Shown piece by piece: positions 20,110 to 32,736 of a stretch of DNA of 64,000 bases. The DNA is taken from the NCBI GenBank assembly GCA_910574455.1, contig CAJSYZ010000007.1:4368598-4432597 (forward strand), written 5' to 3'. A program made the translations under genes and the position numbers. The notes beneath the pieces were generated by a model, which saw nothing but the letters and a program-made list of their open reading frames with translations, ran no database searches and was not told the origin of the DNA. The stretch's first letter is position 1; every line of letters begins with the position of its first letter. The stretch is from Trichaptum fuscoviolaceum (lineage: Eukaryota > Basidiomycota > Agaricomycetes > Hymenochaetales > Trichaptaceae).

Positions 20110-22690
20110 TACCCTCCACCTTGAATGGTCCGCCGTAGCCGCTCGTGTCAATTCTCGTCACCGCAACCTATCGATCTAGCTCTGCTTCTACATCCTTGAG
20201 AAGCAGATTGCCTCCGGTGGGAAGTGGGGGTAGATCTCGGTCTGGAAGTTGTTTGTTCAATAGGGAGTTTTGGTCTGACGCCAGAACGATCGGTATATAT
20301 CGCAAGTGTTCATACTCCTGGTTTGTTCCTTCTGGATCATCCGAAAAGTGTTTGAGTAAGGCTTTATACTGTAGCTCGAATGCACTTTAACAAGATGACT
20401 TACGGCCGTCAGCGAATCAACAAGTATCCCATCGATATGTAGGCAACACTCATTATCTGCAACTTCGCTCACGTCGTAAGGCTTCAGAATAAGCTTTGTG
20501 ATACGCATCACTACACCTGTTCGGTCGTCCAGCGTATTGGCAAGCCGGATTTTCTGCTTCGCGAATGCCTGGATCATCGAAAGTACGTTCTCGGTGGACA
20601 ACTGGCTGATTTAGGAGGTGGTCGTGAACTTCCCTTGCCCAGCTCGCTCTCAACTCACATCGTCTTATTCATCAGCGACACAACTCACTTCGATACTGAT
20701 TGACCAAGGACAGCACCACCGTAGTCCTAGATTTAAGAAAGTAAGACCACTACAGGCCGGAACAAATGACTATTCGAGAAGAGCTCACTCGAGTGGTTGA
20801 TCCATCCCCTCGCACGAACGTACCACAGATCAAGTTCACTGTACCTTTCGTAATACCGATACCGTATCCGTGAGACAGAACTCTACCTTCACCATCGAGT
20901 CCTTGATGCCAACCAGACGGCACGACAGCGCAGCATGTCCGTTCCACACGACCTTGCTCGAGGTGAACTTGATAGCGTTGCCGACAATGTTCGTAATGAC
21001 CTGGCGCAGATGCAGCGAGTCACCGATGAGCTGATCAGGAATGTCTGGGTAAACATCATATGTGAGGTCGAGGTTGTTTTGCGATGGTCGTACAACGAGA
21101 GTCTTGAGGTTACCGAAAACCGTGTGTCTCAGTGAATACCAAACTTGCTCTATCGTCATCCTGCCTGCTTCGAACGTAGTAATTAATCGAAATATTAGCA
21201 ACTGAATTCGGAAGCATCGGCGGCGGATTAGCTTACTCTTCGAGATATCCAAAATATCGACATTAATCAATAGCAGACTCCGAGCCAAACTATGCACCAG
21301 CAGAAGACTCTCGCGCTGACTCTTATTCAAATTGCTATCCAGCGTAAACTCTTTCATGCCAATGATACCGTTCATAGGGGTCGAATCTCATGAGACGTGT
21401 TCGCCAAGAACTCCAACTTGGAGCGACTGGCAAGTTCGGCAGCTTCACGAGCGGCGGCGTTCTTCTAAATCGACTCGCGCAAGTAGTGCACAATTTAATT
21501 GATTTGATGAGTCTCAAAGGATTCCATCTCGCCTGAGCCTTTGACGGTGATGAAACACGTGAAGTCGCCGTTTATACTAGTAGCTGCAGTACTGATCTGC
21601 GCGAAACCACGCACTTCGGTCGTCAAGTTTCCGGCCATGGTGTCAACAGCCATTCTATTCGGAGTGCGTTCAGTAAAAACCACACTACACAATTCAGCGG
21701 AATGCTAGTGAAATAAACATACGTGATTTTTTGCTGTGACATGAACATTCTCGATTTCAGCTTGAACACCGAGTTTTTTCGTTCTGACTTCCCGCGCGAC
21801 TTTGGTCACCCCCGCAGTGAAGAGAGCCAACTGGTCAACCATGCCATTGATGGCCAAGTCCAGAATATCACCCTGAACAGACACGCCCACGATCTCCTGC
21901 GTCAAGTCGCCACGAGCGACGGTCGTAGTCGCGACAACAATGGTACGCACTTGAAAGTTCACCTGCGTCAAAGAAAAGTGAGACAATTCTCTCCAAGACA
22001 AAAGCGCAGCATAGGTTGACCGCCCATTTGCTGTACTAGTAGTCACAGTCTCGAGCTCCATCGCCCCGCGAAGTTGTCCAGATCAATAATTGTCTAACAC
22101 ATTTAGCTTCGGTTAGATCTGTGTTGATATGATATGTTTGAAGAGCAAAGTATCCGAAATAGACGCATGTGGTTTCGCTGATGAATAAACCAGTATAAGC
22201 CTAGTAATATAATAGCAAGAAGAGAAGTCCGTACTTATAGTTCCAGAGGCTTCAAAGGTTGCGCTTATTCTCTTCCCTCGCATGCCCTCATAGATGTTCG
22301 CCACCGTAGTCCGATGCTTGTGAACTAGATGTAGCGCCTAGGTTCACGCTACCTTCCGGCGACTTGCTAGAGATTGGCCGGGAGATGCTGGCAGCTGTTT
22401 CATGGAAAGATGTTCGCCTCGCGTCATCGCGTTTTTCACTATCGGAGGTGTATCACATTCAACTAGAGGTATGAAGGTGTCTCGCAAGACGGTATGAGGT
22501 GGTGTTCCGAGGCCGGGGCCGGGGCCGTCAGCCTGCAATTGACGGACGCGAGATTTACTACGTTGCAATGGCGGTTTCGGCGCAGGAAACTGATATGTGA
22601 AGCGAGGGGCATCCAAGGACACATGCGCAAGGCTGGCGCGGGATCGGTCGTGTAGTTCATCTGCCCCCTCATCAATAGCGTCCTCTGCCA
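20110..22690 (-). pseudogene. Group III (Nik1-like) hybrid histidine kinase fragment
   Basis: Recognisable pieces in order along the minus strand are as follows. HAMP-type repeats lie at about 22061-21495 ([37 protein letters not shown]). The phosphoacceptor H-box TSHEIR is near 21395 and runs into MNGIIGM only after a one-base loss. ISK and FEAGRMTIEQVW flank an intron, the N-box QVITNIVGNAIKFT is near 20960, and degraded G-box sequence follows. A receiver-like piece lies at 20600-20280 (ILVDSLTAV, EHLRYIPIVLA). Group III hybrid kinases are the fungal osmosensing/fungicide-response sensors. Frameshifts and stops throughout, plus the missing G-boxes, show it is dead. It lies inside the transposon and is probably captured host sequence. 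Confidence 0.75.
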
Positions 22691-22699
22691 CCTCTTCAA

Positions 22700-23490
22700 T
22701 CGTCAGCGGACGGCCCTTGCCCTTCCTTTCCTATAAGGCGGTGTCGACTCTAGTTGAAGACGAAGGATTGTTACTAATTTTTGATGAAGATCACAACAGT
22801 TGGTGATGCAACATGTATCGGCCTATCCTCAGCGGGTGTCGTTCGAAAGGTAGAAGATGCTCGCTTCAGCGTGCACGTCGGAGCTCCTCTCACTATAACA
22901 AGGCCGCCCACCTTCTCCTCTCCAGGTACTAAAGACAAATGTGAGTGATAAGATCAAGCAAGAAGCACGTTCTCAGACGTACACTATCGTTTTTTGGTTC
23001 ATTCGGAAATGTTGAAGTCTAGGCGAGTTCAATACAAGCTTGAGGGTAGGATAAAACATAACTTGTTCAGGCCAATAAGTGGTCTTATGGAATGGGTGGG
23101 GGATGGCGGAGAAGTGCTCATAACAAGACTGGAGAACGTACACTGTGTCGTTGAGGGGACGCAGTGGTAAAAAGTTCAAGTTCAAGTTCAAGTGCAAGTG
23201 CAGTCCGAGTCACGGTGGCAACTTGAACTTGAACTCTTCAAGTTCCAATTTTAGATTTAAAGCTCCACTGGAAGCATCATCATGGCAAGCAATCCGAACA
23301 GCAGACAGACACCATTGGCGACATCTTCCAAACCACTTTGATACCTCAGACTACGGTGATCATTCGGGAAAAAAAGGCAATTCAATAATAAATTTTAATC
23401 ATGAATCTCCTGGCAACTTTGAAAGACAAGAGCATGCGCACAACAATTTACTCGATAACTCAAGCACATTTGGTCAAACCTGCTACTGGT
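22700..23490. other. Non-coding stretch with long hairpin
   Basis: No gene recognised. At 23167-23250 a run of TTCAAG repeats faces AACTTGAACTTGAA across a loop of about 25 bp, so the region can fold back on itself. This is one of the palindromic words that fill the element's intergenic DNA. Confidence 0.5.
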
Positions 23491-23496
23491 GGGCCT

Positions 23497-24550
23497 CAGC
23501 CTACTAGATCAAGCCTCGAAGTTCTTGATGTACTTATCCGGTAAGGGTGAGTGGCTTTGGCTCAGGGCCAAAGCTACAGCAAACGTGCTGTGAACGTCAA
23601 TAGCTGCATCTAGTATTCCAGTACAGCAGATCATGCAAGTGAGAACTTGAAGATGGTTGATCTTGAACAACAGAATGATAACTTACACTCTTTTTGTGCC
23701 GCTGATAGCTCGTCAGCTGCCCAGTCACTCATTGTGACCTCACTACTCTTCTTGACGTTCAGCCTCAATACTTCTCCCACTATTTTTTCGAGCTTGACAG
23801 TCGGAGTCGGATGCTGGAACCAGAGACGAGGGTTTAAGAGCAGTTGGGACCAGGTCGGGTTTTTGGGCCAGACTTCCGGGTAGACAACGCGTGCCCAATC
23901 TGTCAGATCGACACAGGAGCGCACAGAGGTGCGAAACTTGCGCTTTATACGCACTGCGTCACCTGCCATTTCTTCTGTTAGGCCACCTCGCAGGAGAAAA
24001 GATAAGTTATTCATACCGTTGATTCCTGCGGAAATTTTCATGACTGTACCATCCCCAAGGAGTTGCGCCAACGTAGGGGGAAGGTCAGTAAGAGTATGCG
24101 TCCTGACTAGATAAATGTGGTGTTGAACTGCGAGTTGGATGAGGTCCACGCGATGATTGGGCCCTTCTCCGCCACTTGCCCACTCGATGTCGATCGAGAC
24201 AAATCTACTAGCTGGTACCTGTGGCAATGATGCATATATTGCAGTCACTGCATTGTCCACATCCAAGCCCGTGCGACACTGTATCGGAACTATATTATGG
24301 AGCCTATATTGATGTAATTCGGAGAGAGGTGTTGGTGGTACCCCGAGAAGATCAAGAAACGTTTGCAGTTTCTTGTGTATCTAGCAACAAGTCAGTGTAC
24401 AGATCTTGATATGAATGAAACAAGTACCTTCGTTTGAGCCCTTGCTGTCCACCGTTGAACGAGCTGAAAGCGGAGGACGGTGCGGAGGTGCAGGCGTGCG
24501 TAATCAAGGGAGAGGAGGATGAGAAGGATAGTACGAAGATTTGAGAACAT
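23497..24550 (-). CDS. 3'-5' exonuclease-like protein (DEDD family)
   Basis: Three exons keep one frame: 24550-24428, 24380-23687 and 23609-23497 (introns of 47 and 77 bp, GTAC..TAG and GTAAGT..TAG), giving about 309 residues. The ribonuclease H-like 3'-5' exonuclease fold is indicated by motif I in RFVSIDIEWASG (about residue 100) and the terminal YxxxD motif in YAAIDVHS (near 275). The region of motif II reads ISAGINGMNNL, where active relatives usually have an Asp; here Asn stands in, so catalysis is uncertain. The N-terminus (MFSNLRTILLILLSL) is hydrophobic. WRN-like exonucleases of this kind occur in basidiomycete genomes and transposons. A role in element DNA processing is only a guess. 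Confidence 0.72.
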
Positions 24551-27080
24551 GATTCACGGTGGAATGGCTTGATGATGATCTTGGGGACAATACCCGCTCC
24601 CACTTCACACTTATACAAAGTAGTTGAAGTCAGTTTTCTGATTTCCCATTCTTCTAGAAAGAGAGAGGGAGCTATTAGTGCTTTGTACTATGACTCGGAT
24701 AAACCGCAAGTTGAACTGATAGTAGGAGATGACAAATGATTTCTTCCGGATGACTTGATTATAAGGCTTCTTTTCATTTTAAGCACAAACGAACAAGAAA
24801 ATGAGTCATGTTAACTCCGAAGAAGTCGGGAGGATACAACCCACTGCACAAGAAGCTGCTCCATCAGCTCTAGAAGGATTTCGAAGAAAGCCATGAGTAA
24901 CTCACCATACAACAGTCATCCCTGTACACAACCCGAAACTTGAACTAGAACCGTGCCAAAATGGGAAATGGGCCAACTTGAATGCATCCCAACCCGCTTC
25001 GGAAGGAGTAATTTGCATGAAGGCGCGTTTCTCGTCCTCGGAGCTGAGGGAATTGCGCTGTCGGCCGATGATGGACTCATACTGCACATTGAAACCGAGT
25101 GTTCTCCGTTTAGGCGGCAATGGTGGCGGGGCAGAGGTGTTTGGCAAGGAATGGGAACACGACAAGTTGACAACAACTTGGATGATGTCGAAAATGCAGT
25201 TATATTTTTCCCTTTGCGGCATTTGCAAATTGAGTTGTGAGTCGCTTTGTCGACCTTTGTGCATGCAAGCGGAATATTGGGATGCATCAAACTGCCCGGT
25301 GATACATAGCCCCGTATATACGAATCCGACCGCGCAACTTCGCAACCTTCCCTCTCCAGCATCCTTCCCCATGTTTTTGGGCTCTTTACGCCGCTCAGGC
25401 CAGGCGAACTTAGGATTAGATGTCGATTGAGCAGGGATCCCTGAAGTGAGAGTAGACGGTAGGGATAGAGACTCGTCCCGACTGACTGCTCAGCGCGAGT
25501 CCTGTGGCCGCTTATTGTTGAGCTTGAGATGGTCGAGGAAAAGAGGAACGATGGAACGAGAAGAAGCTGACGCGGCCATCGTTCCTTCCGGTGACAAGAA
25601 AGTCGGAGTCATACTGGAAAGTTGTCACTGATGAGTCGGGGATACAGGAATGTGAAGAAAATCATACCCATTTGCAGATTCCATACGCGAACGGATGTGT
25701 CCAATCCCCCTACCCCCACCCCAAGAAAAGAAGACAATATAATTTTCGGCGTAAATCTTATGCAGATGTTCTCGGAGAACGTATAGACATTCCCCGTGCC
25801 GATGCTCCAAAGCTGAAGAAGCCCGTGAGTATTATGATTCAAAAATTAAAAGAACAACTTACTCGAGAAGTACAGTAGTAGCTTTCGCTCACTGATTACT
25901 GCACGCATACATCCTCTCCTCGTGCCTGTGAGGGCCGGTTCAGTAACTTGCCTCTTTGCACATCCGAAACGTCGGTGATGCGTCTCGCAATTCAAAACCT
26001 GAGAGGAGCGGACCTCGGATGCAAGTGCAGCAACCAGTTTTAATGTCCTGCTCTCTGAGCTGGTCATCAGCCACCACTGACGATGAGCTCTCTGGCATAG
26101 CCCTGTCCCTCGGAGAAGGTTCACTCATGATATATGGTTACGGATGTAACCACTCTACCATCACAAATCGCTGAAGAAGTTTGTGTTGTCAACTGTGGAG
26201 GTGGACGCGTGCGCATGTGTGCTCGCCATTGCTTTAGTCGGTGGGGGGATACGCGTCGGCATAAATCTGCGAGAGAATCCTGGGTCAAGAATTGGGGCGC
26301 CTGCTGTGGGCGCAGTAAATTGCGTAGACGGCAGTGGTTTCGTTCCTCTGCAAAAGCGGTCGAACTCCTACCCCCTTGGTTTCCATACGAGCCTAGAGCG
26401 GCGCACGAGTAGAAACGCGTCGACCCACAGGGAGCTAACAAAGTAAGGCGCAGACGTTTTACGCGAGCTGCGCGAGGCGTTGAAACCGATAGAACAATTT
26501 GAGCGTGCCGAGACAGGCAAAGCGCGAGTCGGCAGATGCGCGGCGGAAGAAAGAGGTCTATCAGAGTTGTACAAGGTCCCGCATGGTGTTGGGAGAGAAT
26601 CGGGACGTGCAGGAGGAATTCGATGTTGAAAATTGGTAGAAAAGTGAAGAAGAGAATCTGCGGTGACTTGGGCGTTGGGATACAGTGGTAGTTGAGGAGG
26701 AGGCCATGACTACGTCAGTTCGCTACTGAAAAGTCACTTGAGGCCATCAACGATATTATAGAGCTTACTCATCTTGGATGATTGGTTAAAGTGTGTCTGT
26801 AAGGTGGTTCCTGCCCTAGGCTGCCAGTGCCAGTGTGTAAGATGATCCCGTGTCAACTCAACTGTACATCCTACGGCAGCGGCTGTTCCTTTTTCCGATA
26901 ATTGCGTAGGATGCAATCAATAGTGGAGGGTGCGGGCCAAGATGTAATCCTGGAGAGCAGAACGTAGTGTTAAACAGAAAATACACCAGGACGTAAGACA
27001 ACCTGAGGAAGTTCTCTGTTAACGAGCCTGGTTGTATGGCATGGTGACTACGGCCAGTGTTGAGCATCTTCAATGTCCAC
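24551..27080. other. Element DNA without a confident gene
   Basis: About 2.5 kb upstream of the exonuclease gene. Overlapping open frames of up to 156 codons exist on both strands at 24.9-25.4 kb and 26.1-26.6 kb, but none forms a convincing domain or splice series. A possible WD40 fragment is listed separately. It may hold captured, decayed host exons. Confidence 0.4.
25609..25842 (-). pseudogene. Possible WD40-repeat fragment
   Basis: The minus-strand frame reads GLLQLWSIGTGNVYTF near its start and, after an intron-like gap, LDTSVRVWNLQMG. Both resemble the ends of WD40 beta-propeller blades (structural tryptophan followed by a G-rich turn). No start, no further blades and no continuation could be joined. 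It is short and may be coincidental. Confidence 0.3.
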
Positions 27081-27490
27081 CAAGTACTATGCCTGTGGTA
27101 GCAACAACTTGAAGTTGAAGTCGACAACTGAGTGCCAGCCTGCCAGCCTTAGTAGTGAGTGCCACAACTTCAAGTTGAACTTGAAGTCACCGTGCCAGTG
27201 ACCGGCGTGCCACTGGCACTGGCAGCCTGAGTGGCAGTGAGCCTGAGTGACTCCGACTCAGACATCACTGGCAGAAGAATTTGCCGTCCATGTCCTCTTC
27301 ATCTTGCTCCCCGGAACATTGAAGGGATGAAGTAGTGATGTTGAAGGCAACTTGAGCCAGAGGAACTTTAACACGGTGTATGTCCCCGAAACTTGAATGT
27401 TAAAGTAGAAGCACAACACAAACAAGCCTTCGGGTACTACTAGTACGAGTACTAGTAGGCTAGTAGATACTCCTGGCAGCCTGGGGATGC
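27080..27490. repeat. Palindromic-word cluster A
   Basis: Dense in CAACTTCAAGTTG-like, GTGCCAGTGGCA-like, CAGCCTGAGTGGCAG, ACTCCGACTCAG and ACTAGTACGAGTACTAGT words. It lies downstream of the 797-residue protein gene. Confidence 0.6.
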
Positions 27491-27717
27491 GCTGCATCGT
27501 ATGAGATGTGGTGATCAGTATTTACAAAATATCTTCAAGTTGAAGGTCATATCATCACACAATCAAGCAAGACATAGGCGTTTTATTCAAGAAAAAGACG
27601 ACACATCATTGTTTACTATTATCGGAAAGAACAAAGTCGAAACATCATTGTTTATCAGGAAGACAGATAGACTCGACGAAGTTTATACCGTGACCATATA
27701 CTACGGGTAGTAGTATA

Positions 27718-30226
27718 CTAGGACAAGGGCGTCAAAGATTTGAGTCGAGATACGCCTTCGCCGGTAATCCGAAACTCAAATGGCTCTTTGTAATGAGGAT
27801 TGGAAGGATTCACAAATCCTTCCTTGGAACTAGGAGGCTTCCGTGTTTGCTCACGCACTTCCTTTGCCCAGTCCATGCGCAGAGCCAAATAAGACTGAGG
27901 TGCCCGACCATAAGGGCCATGGTTCCCCACTATCTTGCATATCCTTTTAAGCACGTCCTGCTGTTCATAGGTAAAGAGTGGTTCCCCCGCTGTCAGGTGC
28001 AGTACGGATGGTGCGTTTTCTATGAATTTGAAGAGAGATTCGTCGTCACCATAATAATGTCGGTCGTGGATAAGTTTATTCAAATGTTGCCTGAGTGGAG
28101 TCTCGTTCATCACCTCAAAAACGACATGTTCAGAAGACGTAATCATCTGCATCGCGTTGGAAAGGATAACAGCTTTCTCCCTGTGCGTATTTCGCCGCTT
28201 CTCCAGATGCAGGATCTTCGATAATTTTTTTCGGTCTTCGTCATTTTCCGGCCACTTTCGCACTGGCACCGGGACTTCCGTGAGATTCGCCTGCTTGACA
28301 ACTTCCGCTAGTGTGTTCAAGGATAATTGGTCGAAAGAAGCTGAGACTTCCTCAAAACTGCGCTGTATATCAGCTGGGAGAGCTTTTGGAGGAAAACCTT
28401 TGGCCGACGCATGGGGTATGTCCTCAGAGCCATAGTATTCGATGTCGCCCTCTTCGGCCATCTTTGCAAAGAATTCCTCGAAATAGAACTTAGGCAGGTC
28501 CTTCAGATCGAGGACACCCTCTTCTGATGGATCAAGATTTGGGAACGGTTTGCACGTAAAGTCATCTATGCTGGCATCCCATGTGGACTCCTGCTCGTCA
28601 AGTGTGGTGGCTGGCTGTTGTGAATCCAACTTCTTCAGCTTGCGATTGAGGATGACATACAACCTTCGATGGAATTCGAAGATAAGATAGAAGCGCACAA
28701 GAAAGAAACGGAACTTTTCGATGGGTTTTGCGTCAGGCGACGGCTGCCAGGAGTTTGTGAAGGGGTATTTGGATTTAAGCTTTGCTCTCGCGTCCTCTAC
28801 CAAGCTCTCCAGCCTCTTTTCGGCTTCCTTCAGCGTCTTGGAGGCCCGGCCCTTCTCTTTGTCACCACACTTTGGGTCATTTGTCGTCTCCACCCTCGCC
28901 ATTGCTTTGCTTTTCGCCTTATCCGCGTCCTTGTATGTCGTATCCTCCTCGCGGAAGTCTGCTAACTTGTCTTCAATCCCTGCTAACCACTCTTCGTAGC
29001 GTGCTTCCTCTGAGGATATGAGGCTTTCAGGTAAAGCGGTGAGCAGGTCATCAAACAGATGCCTTGCAATGGGAACCTTTCCGTCCCGGCGCATGGTTGG
29101 TTGGGCAGTGAACTCAGCGTAAAGCTCGTTTACACCTCTGATGAGCCCCGCTGTCTTGACACCGCCATCACCAGTAATGTCAAAAGGGGCAACCGATTCG
29201 ATCTTGAATTTGTTTGGGAAAACAATGGCAAAAGCCATATAAAGAATGTTCCTGGCGTCCTCGAAGACGTGTCGTAGTTTAATACTACAAGCTGCCGCTT
29301 CGCTCTATGTGAGAACTCATGAGTTTAATTTGTTTTGCAATAGCTTTCAAGATGACTTACCGATTCAGCTGCTACGGCAATGATTTGAAGCTCGCGTATC
29401 ATGACAGCGAACGATGCTATAGTCCGCGTCAAAAGGTCGTCTTTGGAGCGGTCCGCCTTCCGTTCAGCATCCAATGTCTGGTCCGCCTTCCGTTCAGCAT
29501 CCAATGTCTCCAAACGAGCCAGCTTTTCGTTCATTTGATGCACCTTGTCGGTGGTGCTTTGAATCATATCAAATTGACTGTCAAGCCTTTTGCTAACATT
29601 AGCTGCCATGACGGAGTGTAGCGCATGGATGCCCTCCTCAGCTGCAGCCCTCGCAAGCATCGGGTAATTCAGGGTTGCCTGGTCCTTTATATGTTGTATC
29701 TCGTTGGAGAGAGAATCGACTTTCTCCTCCAAGGTCTTTATTGTCTCCGAGTAATCCGTGTTCTCCGATTTGGCCGCCTTTTTTTTCGTGGCTTTCAGAT
29801 CTTCCCTTTTTTTCTCAAGATCTTGAGATCCAACATTCCGCATCGCCCGATCCAGCCGTTCATCCACTTTCTGTTTTTCATCAGGATTCGCCGCCCGAGC
29901 TGCCGCTCCATGCTTGAGTTTTGTTATCACCTGGTTGAGAACTTTGGCAGTCTCGACCAGCTTTCCTCCAATGTCCGTCCATTCCTTGCCCGCTTTGTCC
30001 AAGTCGCCCCCTATCCCATTGAGCATGGTGACTGACAAGTCGCTAGTTGGGTATAGGAAAGAGATAAGAAGCAATCTACACAGACTGGCAATGTCACTCA
30101 CAGGTTCGTTTTCAAGTCTTCGACACTGTTTGACGGCTTGGAGTCCACGTCCGACCCAGGTTTTGCCACCCCACTGCCAGTGGCACCGGCACTGGCGGCC
30201 TCGCTGACAGTAGAATGGAATGTCAT
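27718..30226 (-). CDS. Transposon cargo protein of about 797 aa, coiled coil, unknown function
   Basis: Three exons join in one frame: 30226-30102, 30042-29361 and 29304-27718 (introns of 59 and 56 bp; total 2,394 bp). The start MTFHSTVSEAAS is the ATG that gives an open first exon. Residues 1-45 are Ser/Gly-rich. About 50-265 are strongly helical and charged (KKREDLKATKKKAAKSE, heptad-like), with a ten-residue duplication TLDAERKAD(Q/R) from a 30 bp direct repeat at 29451-29510. The C-terminal 500 residues are globular-looking (SVAPFDITGDGG; LPKFYFEEFFAKMAEEG). I recognise no family. It is divergent from the 569-residue gene across 2.5 kb of palindromic DNA, which suggests a co-regulated pair. 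Confidence 0.75.
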
Positions 30227-32736
30227 CAAGATGCAATTAAGCTCAGGCTGGCAACACTACTCACAATTCCAAATTGGATGTGTCTGGTTCCGCCTCAGTG
30301 GCAGACGTCAAATTGCCACTGCCAACTCCTAGTCCGACCTCAAACTCCGATTGTGACCTCAACCCGGGCCCTGCACTTGCAAGAGACTCCGAGTCGGACA
30401 TGGAGACGCCGGGCCCATTCACTGGCAGGCTGTCAAGAGAATGTCCTGGTCACATACTTTGAAGGCTGGCAACATGAATGACACTTACTTGATTGCTGAT
30501 TTGCCACTGTCATCTCGCTGTACCAACTGAATGAGAAATTCAATCCATTTCACCATGTCTGACCGCGTCTTTATAAGCTCGGGCCACGGATGGGCTCCAT
30601 TTTTGCCGGAAGAAACTAGTCCTGTTTGGACTTTTTGTGAAAGAATTGAAATTACTACTAATACTAGTTTTTGAGACATGTACTACATACCAGCTCGTCT
30701 GGCATCATCTGGACCCAGTAGCAGCCTGATTTGGATTGGATTGGGAGGCTCAGGTAGCACTGGCATGTTAGCGTGAGGGACAACAGACATTCTGAAGGGA
30801 TAGTCGTTGAGTTGCTGGCTTCAAGATGATGTGGGGGGCATCATGATGGGGTCCGCTGCCAGTGGCAACTAAAAGCTATTCACCGTCGGAACGTGAACTT
30901 GAAGAAGTTGATGGAAGTCGGATACTACCGCTGCCAGCAGGCCACACCGTGACTCAGGCTGACGGAGTGCCGTGAAGAGTAGTACTATATTTAAATTTAA
31001 GTACTCAGGCTAGTACTACTATGCCAGTGATACTACTACTACTAGTAGTAGGACTTCCCAGCCTCACTGGCACTGGCAGTGCCACAGCATGAGTGCACCC
31101 GCTGCGAGTAGTACTACTACCGTAACTACTAGTACTACTACTACTACTACTAGTACTTACTAGTCGAATTTGAAGTTGATGATCTCAGCAACTTGACAGC
31201 TCGGCCGCCGCAGTTCGCTTCGGAGTCCGAGTCCTCGCCGGATAGTACTATAGTAGTACTATACTTGTTTGTGTTTCACGGCATGATGATGCGGAGGCAC
31301 CGTGATCATCATTATGATGGTACTGGATGCCTTCCCGTAAGGATTTAGGACGACGATTCTTATCCTAAATCCTCTTCCGAATATTATCCGGGAACGGAGC
31401 CAACTTTCCGGTCGACGTCGGTCGTCCTAAATTACTGAGATCAAGGAAGGGCTCTAAACATTACAGCAGCGTTCTCACATACCATATTTAGTAGAAGTGA
31501 AGATTATGTGACGCACCCGCTTCCATTTTAAGCAATTTTATCTATGAAAATAATCCGGCAGACCTCACCGTGGCAACCGGAAAGGAATTTAGGACCCGTC
31601 CTAGATGTTGCTTACGGTTTAGGATGGCTGTCCTAAACCTGTACCTGACGGAGTTTCAAAGATTTAGGACAGCCTCCGCCGTCCTAAATTCTTACGGGAA
31701 GGCATCCACTAGAGTAGTGACGCAGCCTGCGGCTCAGGCTGAGTCGGAAGCCACCATACTCAGGCTATGCTTCCCGTACTAAGGATTTAGAACGGCTTTT
31801 TCGTCCTACAAGTAGTATGTAGTACTAGTACTAAACGGCACGGCTCGGAGCCAAACTCTCCGTCTTGCCCGGGCCCTAAATTTCCAGGATCTAGCAGAGG
31901 GGAAGGGTCTGCCAGATGGTCCGTGTCTAGGACAGTCGTCCTAAATGCCTGCCTTGCTTACCGTACTAGTAGTAGTATCAGGTAAGATATCATAAGTACA
32001 CCCTGATACCTTACCTTCAAGTTCAAAGGTAAGTTATACCGCGGGTCTCCATGGACCGGCAGAACTTCTGCTCAAGGCCGGCGGTGGACGGGTGGCTTCA
32101 ACCTCCCTAAATGCTTGCCAGCCTGAGTGCCAAGCGGGGTCTTATGGGTTTCAATTTCGGGTGTCCTAAATCCTTCATCCAGTGGCGCCACTGGCAGTGA
32201 TACCGTGACTCAGGCTCAGCCTGAGCCTGAGGCTGCCACTGCAGTGCCACTGGCAGTGGCAGTGAGGCTACTAGTTCTGGGAGGAAGGGCACTGCGTTCC
32301 GGAATTGCGTGATAACGCTCAGGGAAATCTGCCTCCCGTGCGAACGTCTTCAAGTTGACAAATGGGGGACTCGGACTCGGAGTAAGGGACTTGCCGGCGA
32401 AGCTCGGCCCGTTTTCTACTACTGTAGTATTAGTAATAACTTGAAGTTGCCCCTCAGGCTCACTGCCAGTGGCACTCACTGCCAGTGGCTCACTCAGGCT
32501 ACTACTAGTACTAGTAATAGCCTACTACTACTAGTACTACTCAGGCTGCCGGTGGCATGCCACGGTGGCGACACTTGACCTTCATTCCAACTTCACTCAC
32601 CGTTTGAATAACCCTTGCCATTACTTTCCTCTCAGGCATACTACTACTACTACTAGTATTCCTAGTAGTAGTACTCACTGCACTGCCAACTTGAAGTAGC
32701 TCAGGCTCTTCGTTCAGTCACTATCAAATCTCCAAA
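30227..32736. repeat. Palindromic-word cluster B between divergent cargo genes
   Basis: 2.5 kb with no gene. It is built from repeated self-complementary words: runs of ACT/AGT around ACTAGT, TGCCAGTGGCA, CAGCCTGAGGCTG-like, AACTTGAAGTT-like and ACTCCGAGTCGG. Several can pair over long distances. It includes a small inverted-repeat element (31325-31707) and other pieces carrying TTTAGGAC/GTCCTAAA. Probably both a shared promoter region and a structured repeat zone (inference). Confidence 0.65.
31325..31707. mobile_element. Small terminal-inverted-repeat element (MITE-like, 383 bp)
   Basis: The left end GGATGCCTTCCCGTAAGGAT continues to TTAGGACG and matches the reverse complement of the right end in 27 of the first 28 bases. 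ACT flanks both sides, a possible 3 bp target duplication. The interior repeats TTTAGGAC and GTCCTAAA several times and has no coding capacity. A second, degraded end-like piece (TGCTTCCCGTACTAAGGATT) occurs near 31769. Confidence 0.65.

Noticed and set aside
24902..25430. Overlapping frames of about 150 codons on both strands as a cargo gene
   Set aside because: No domain, no consistent splice series, and equal support on both strands.
27500..32700. CRISPR-like array from the regularly recurring words
   Set aside because: Word spacing is irregular, the words are palindromic and unordered, and the host is a eukaryote.
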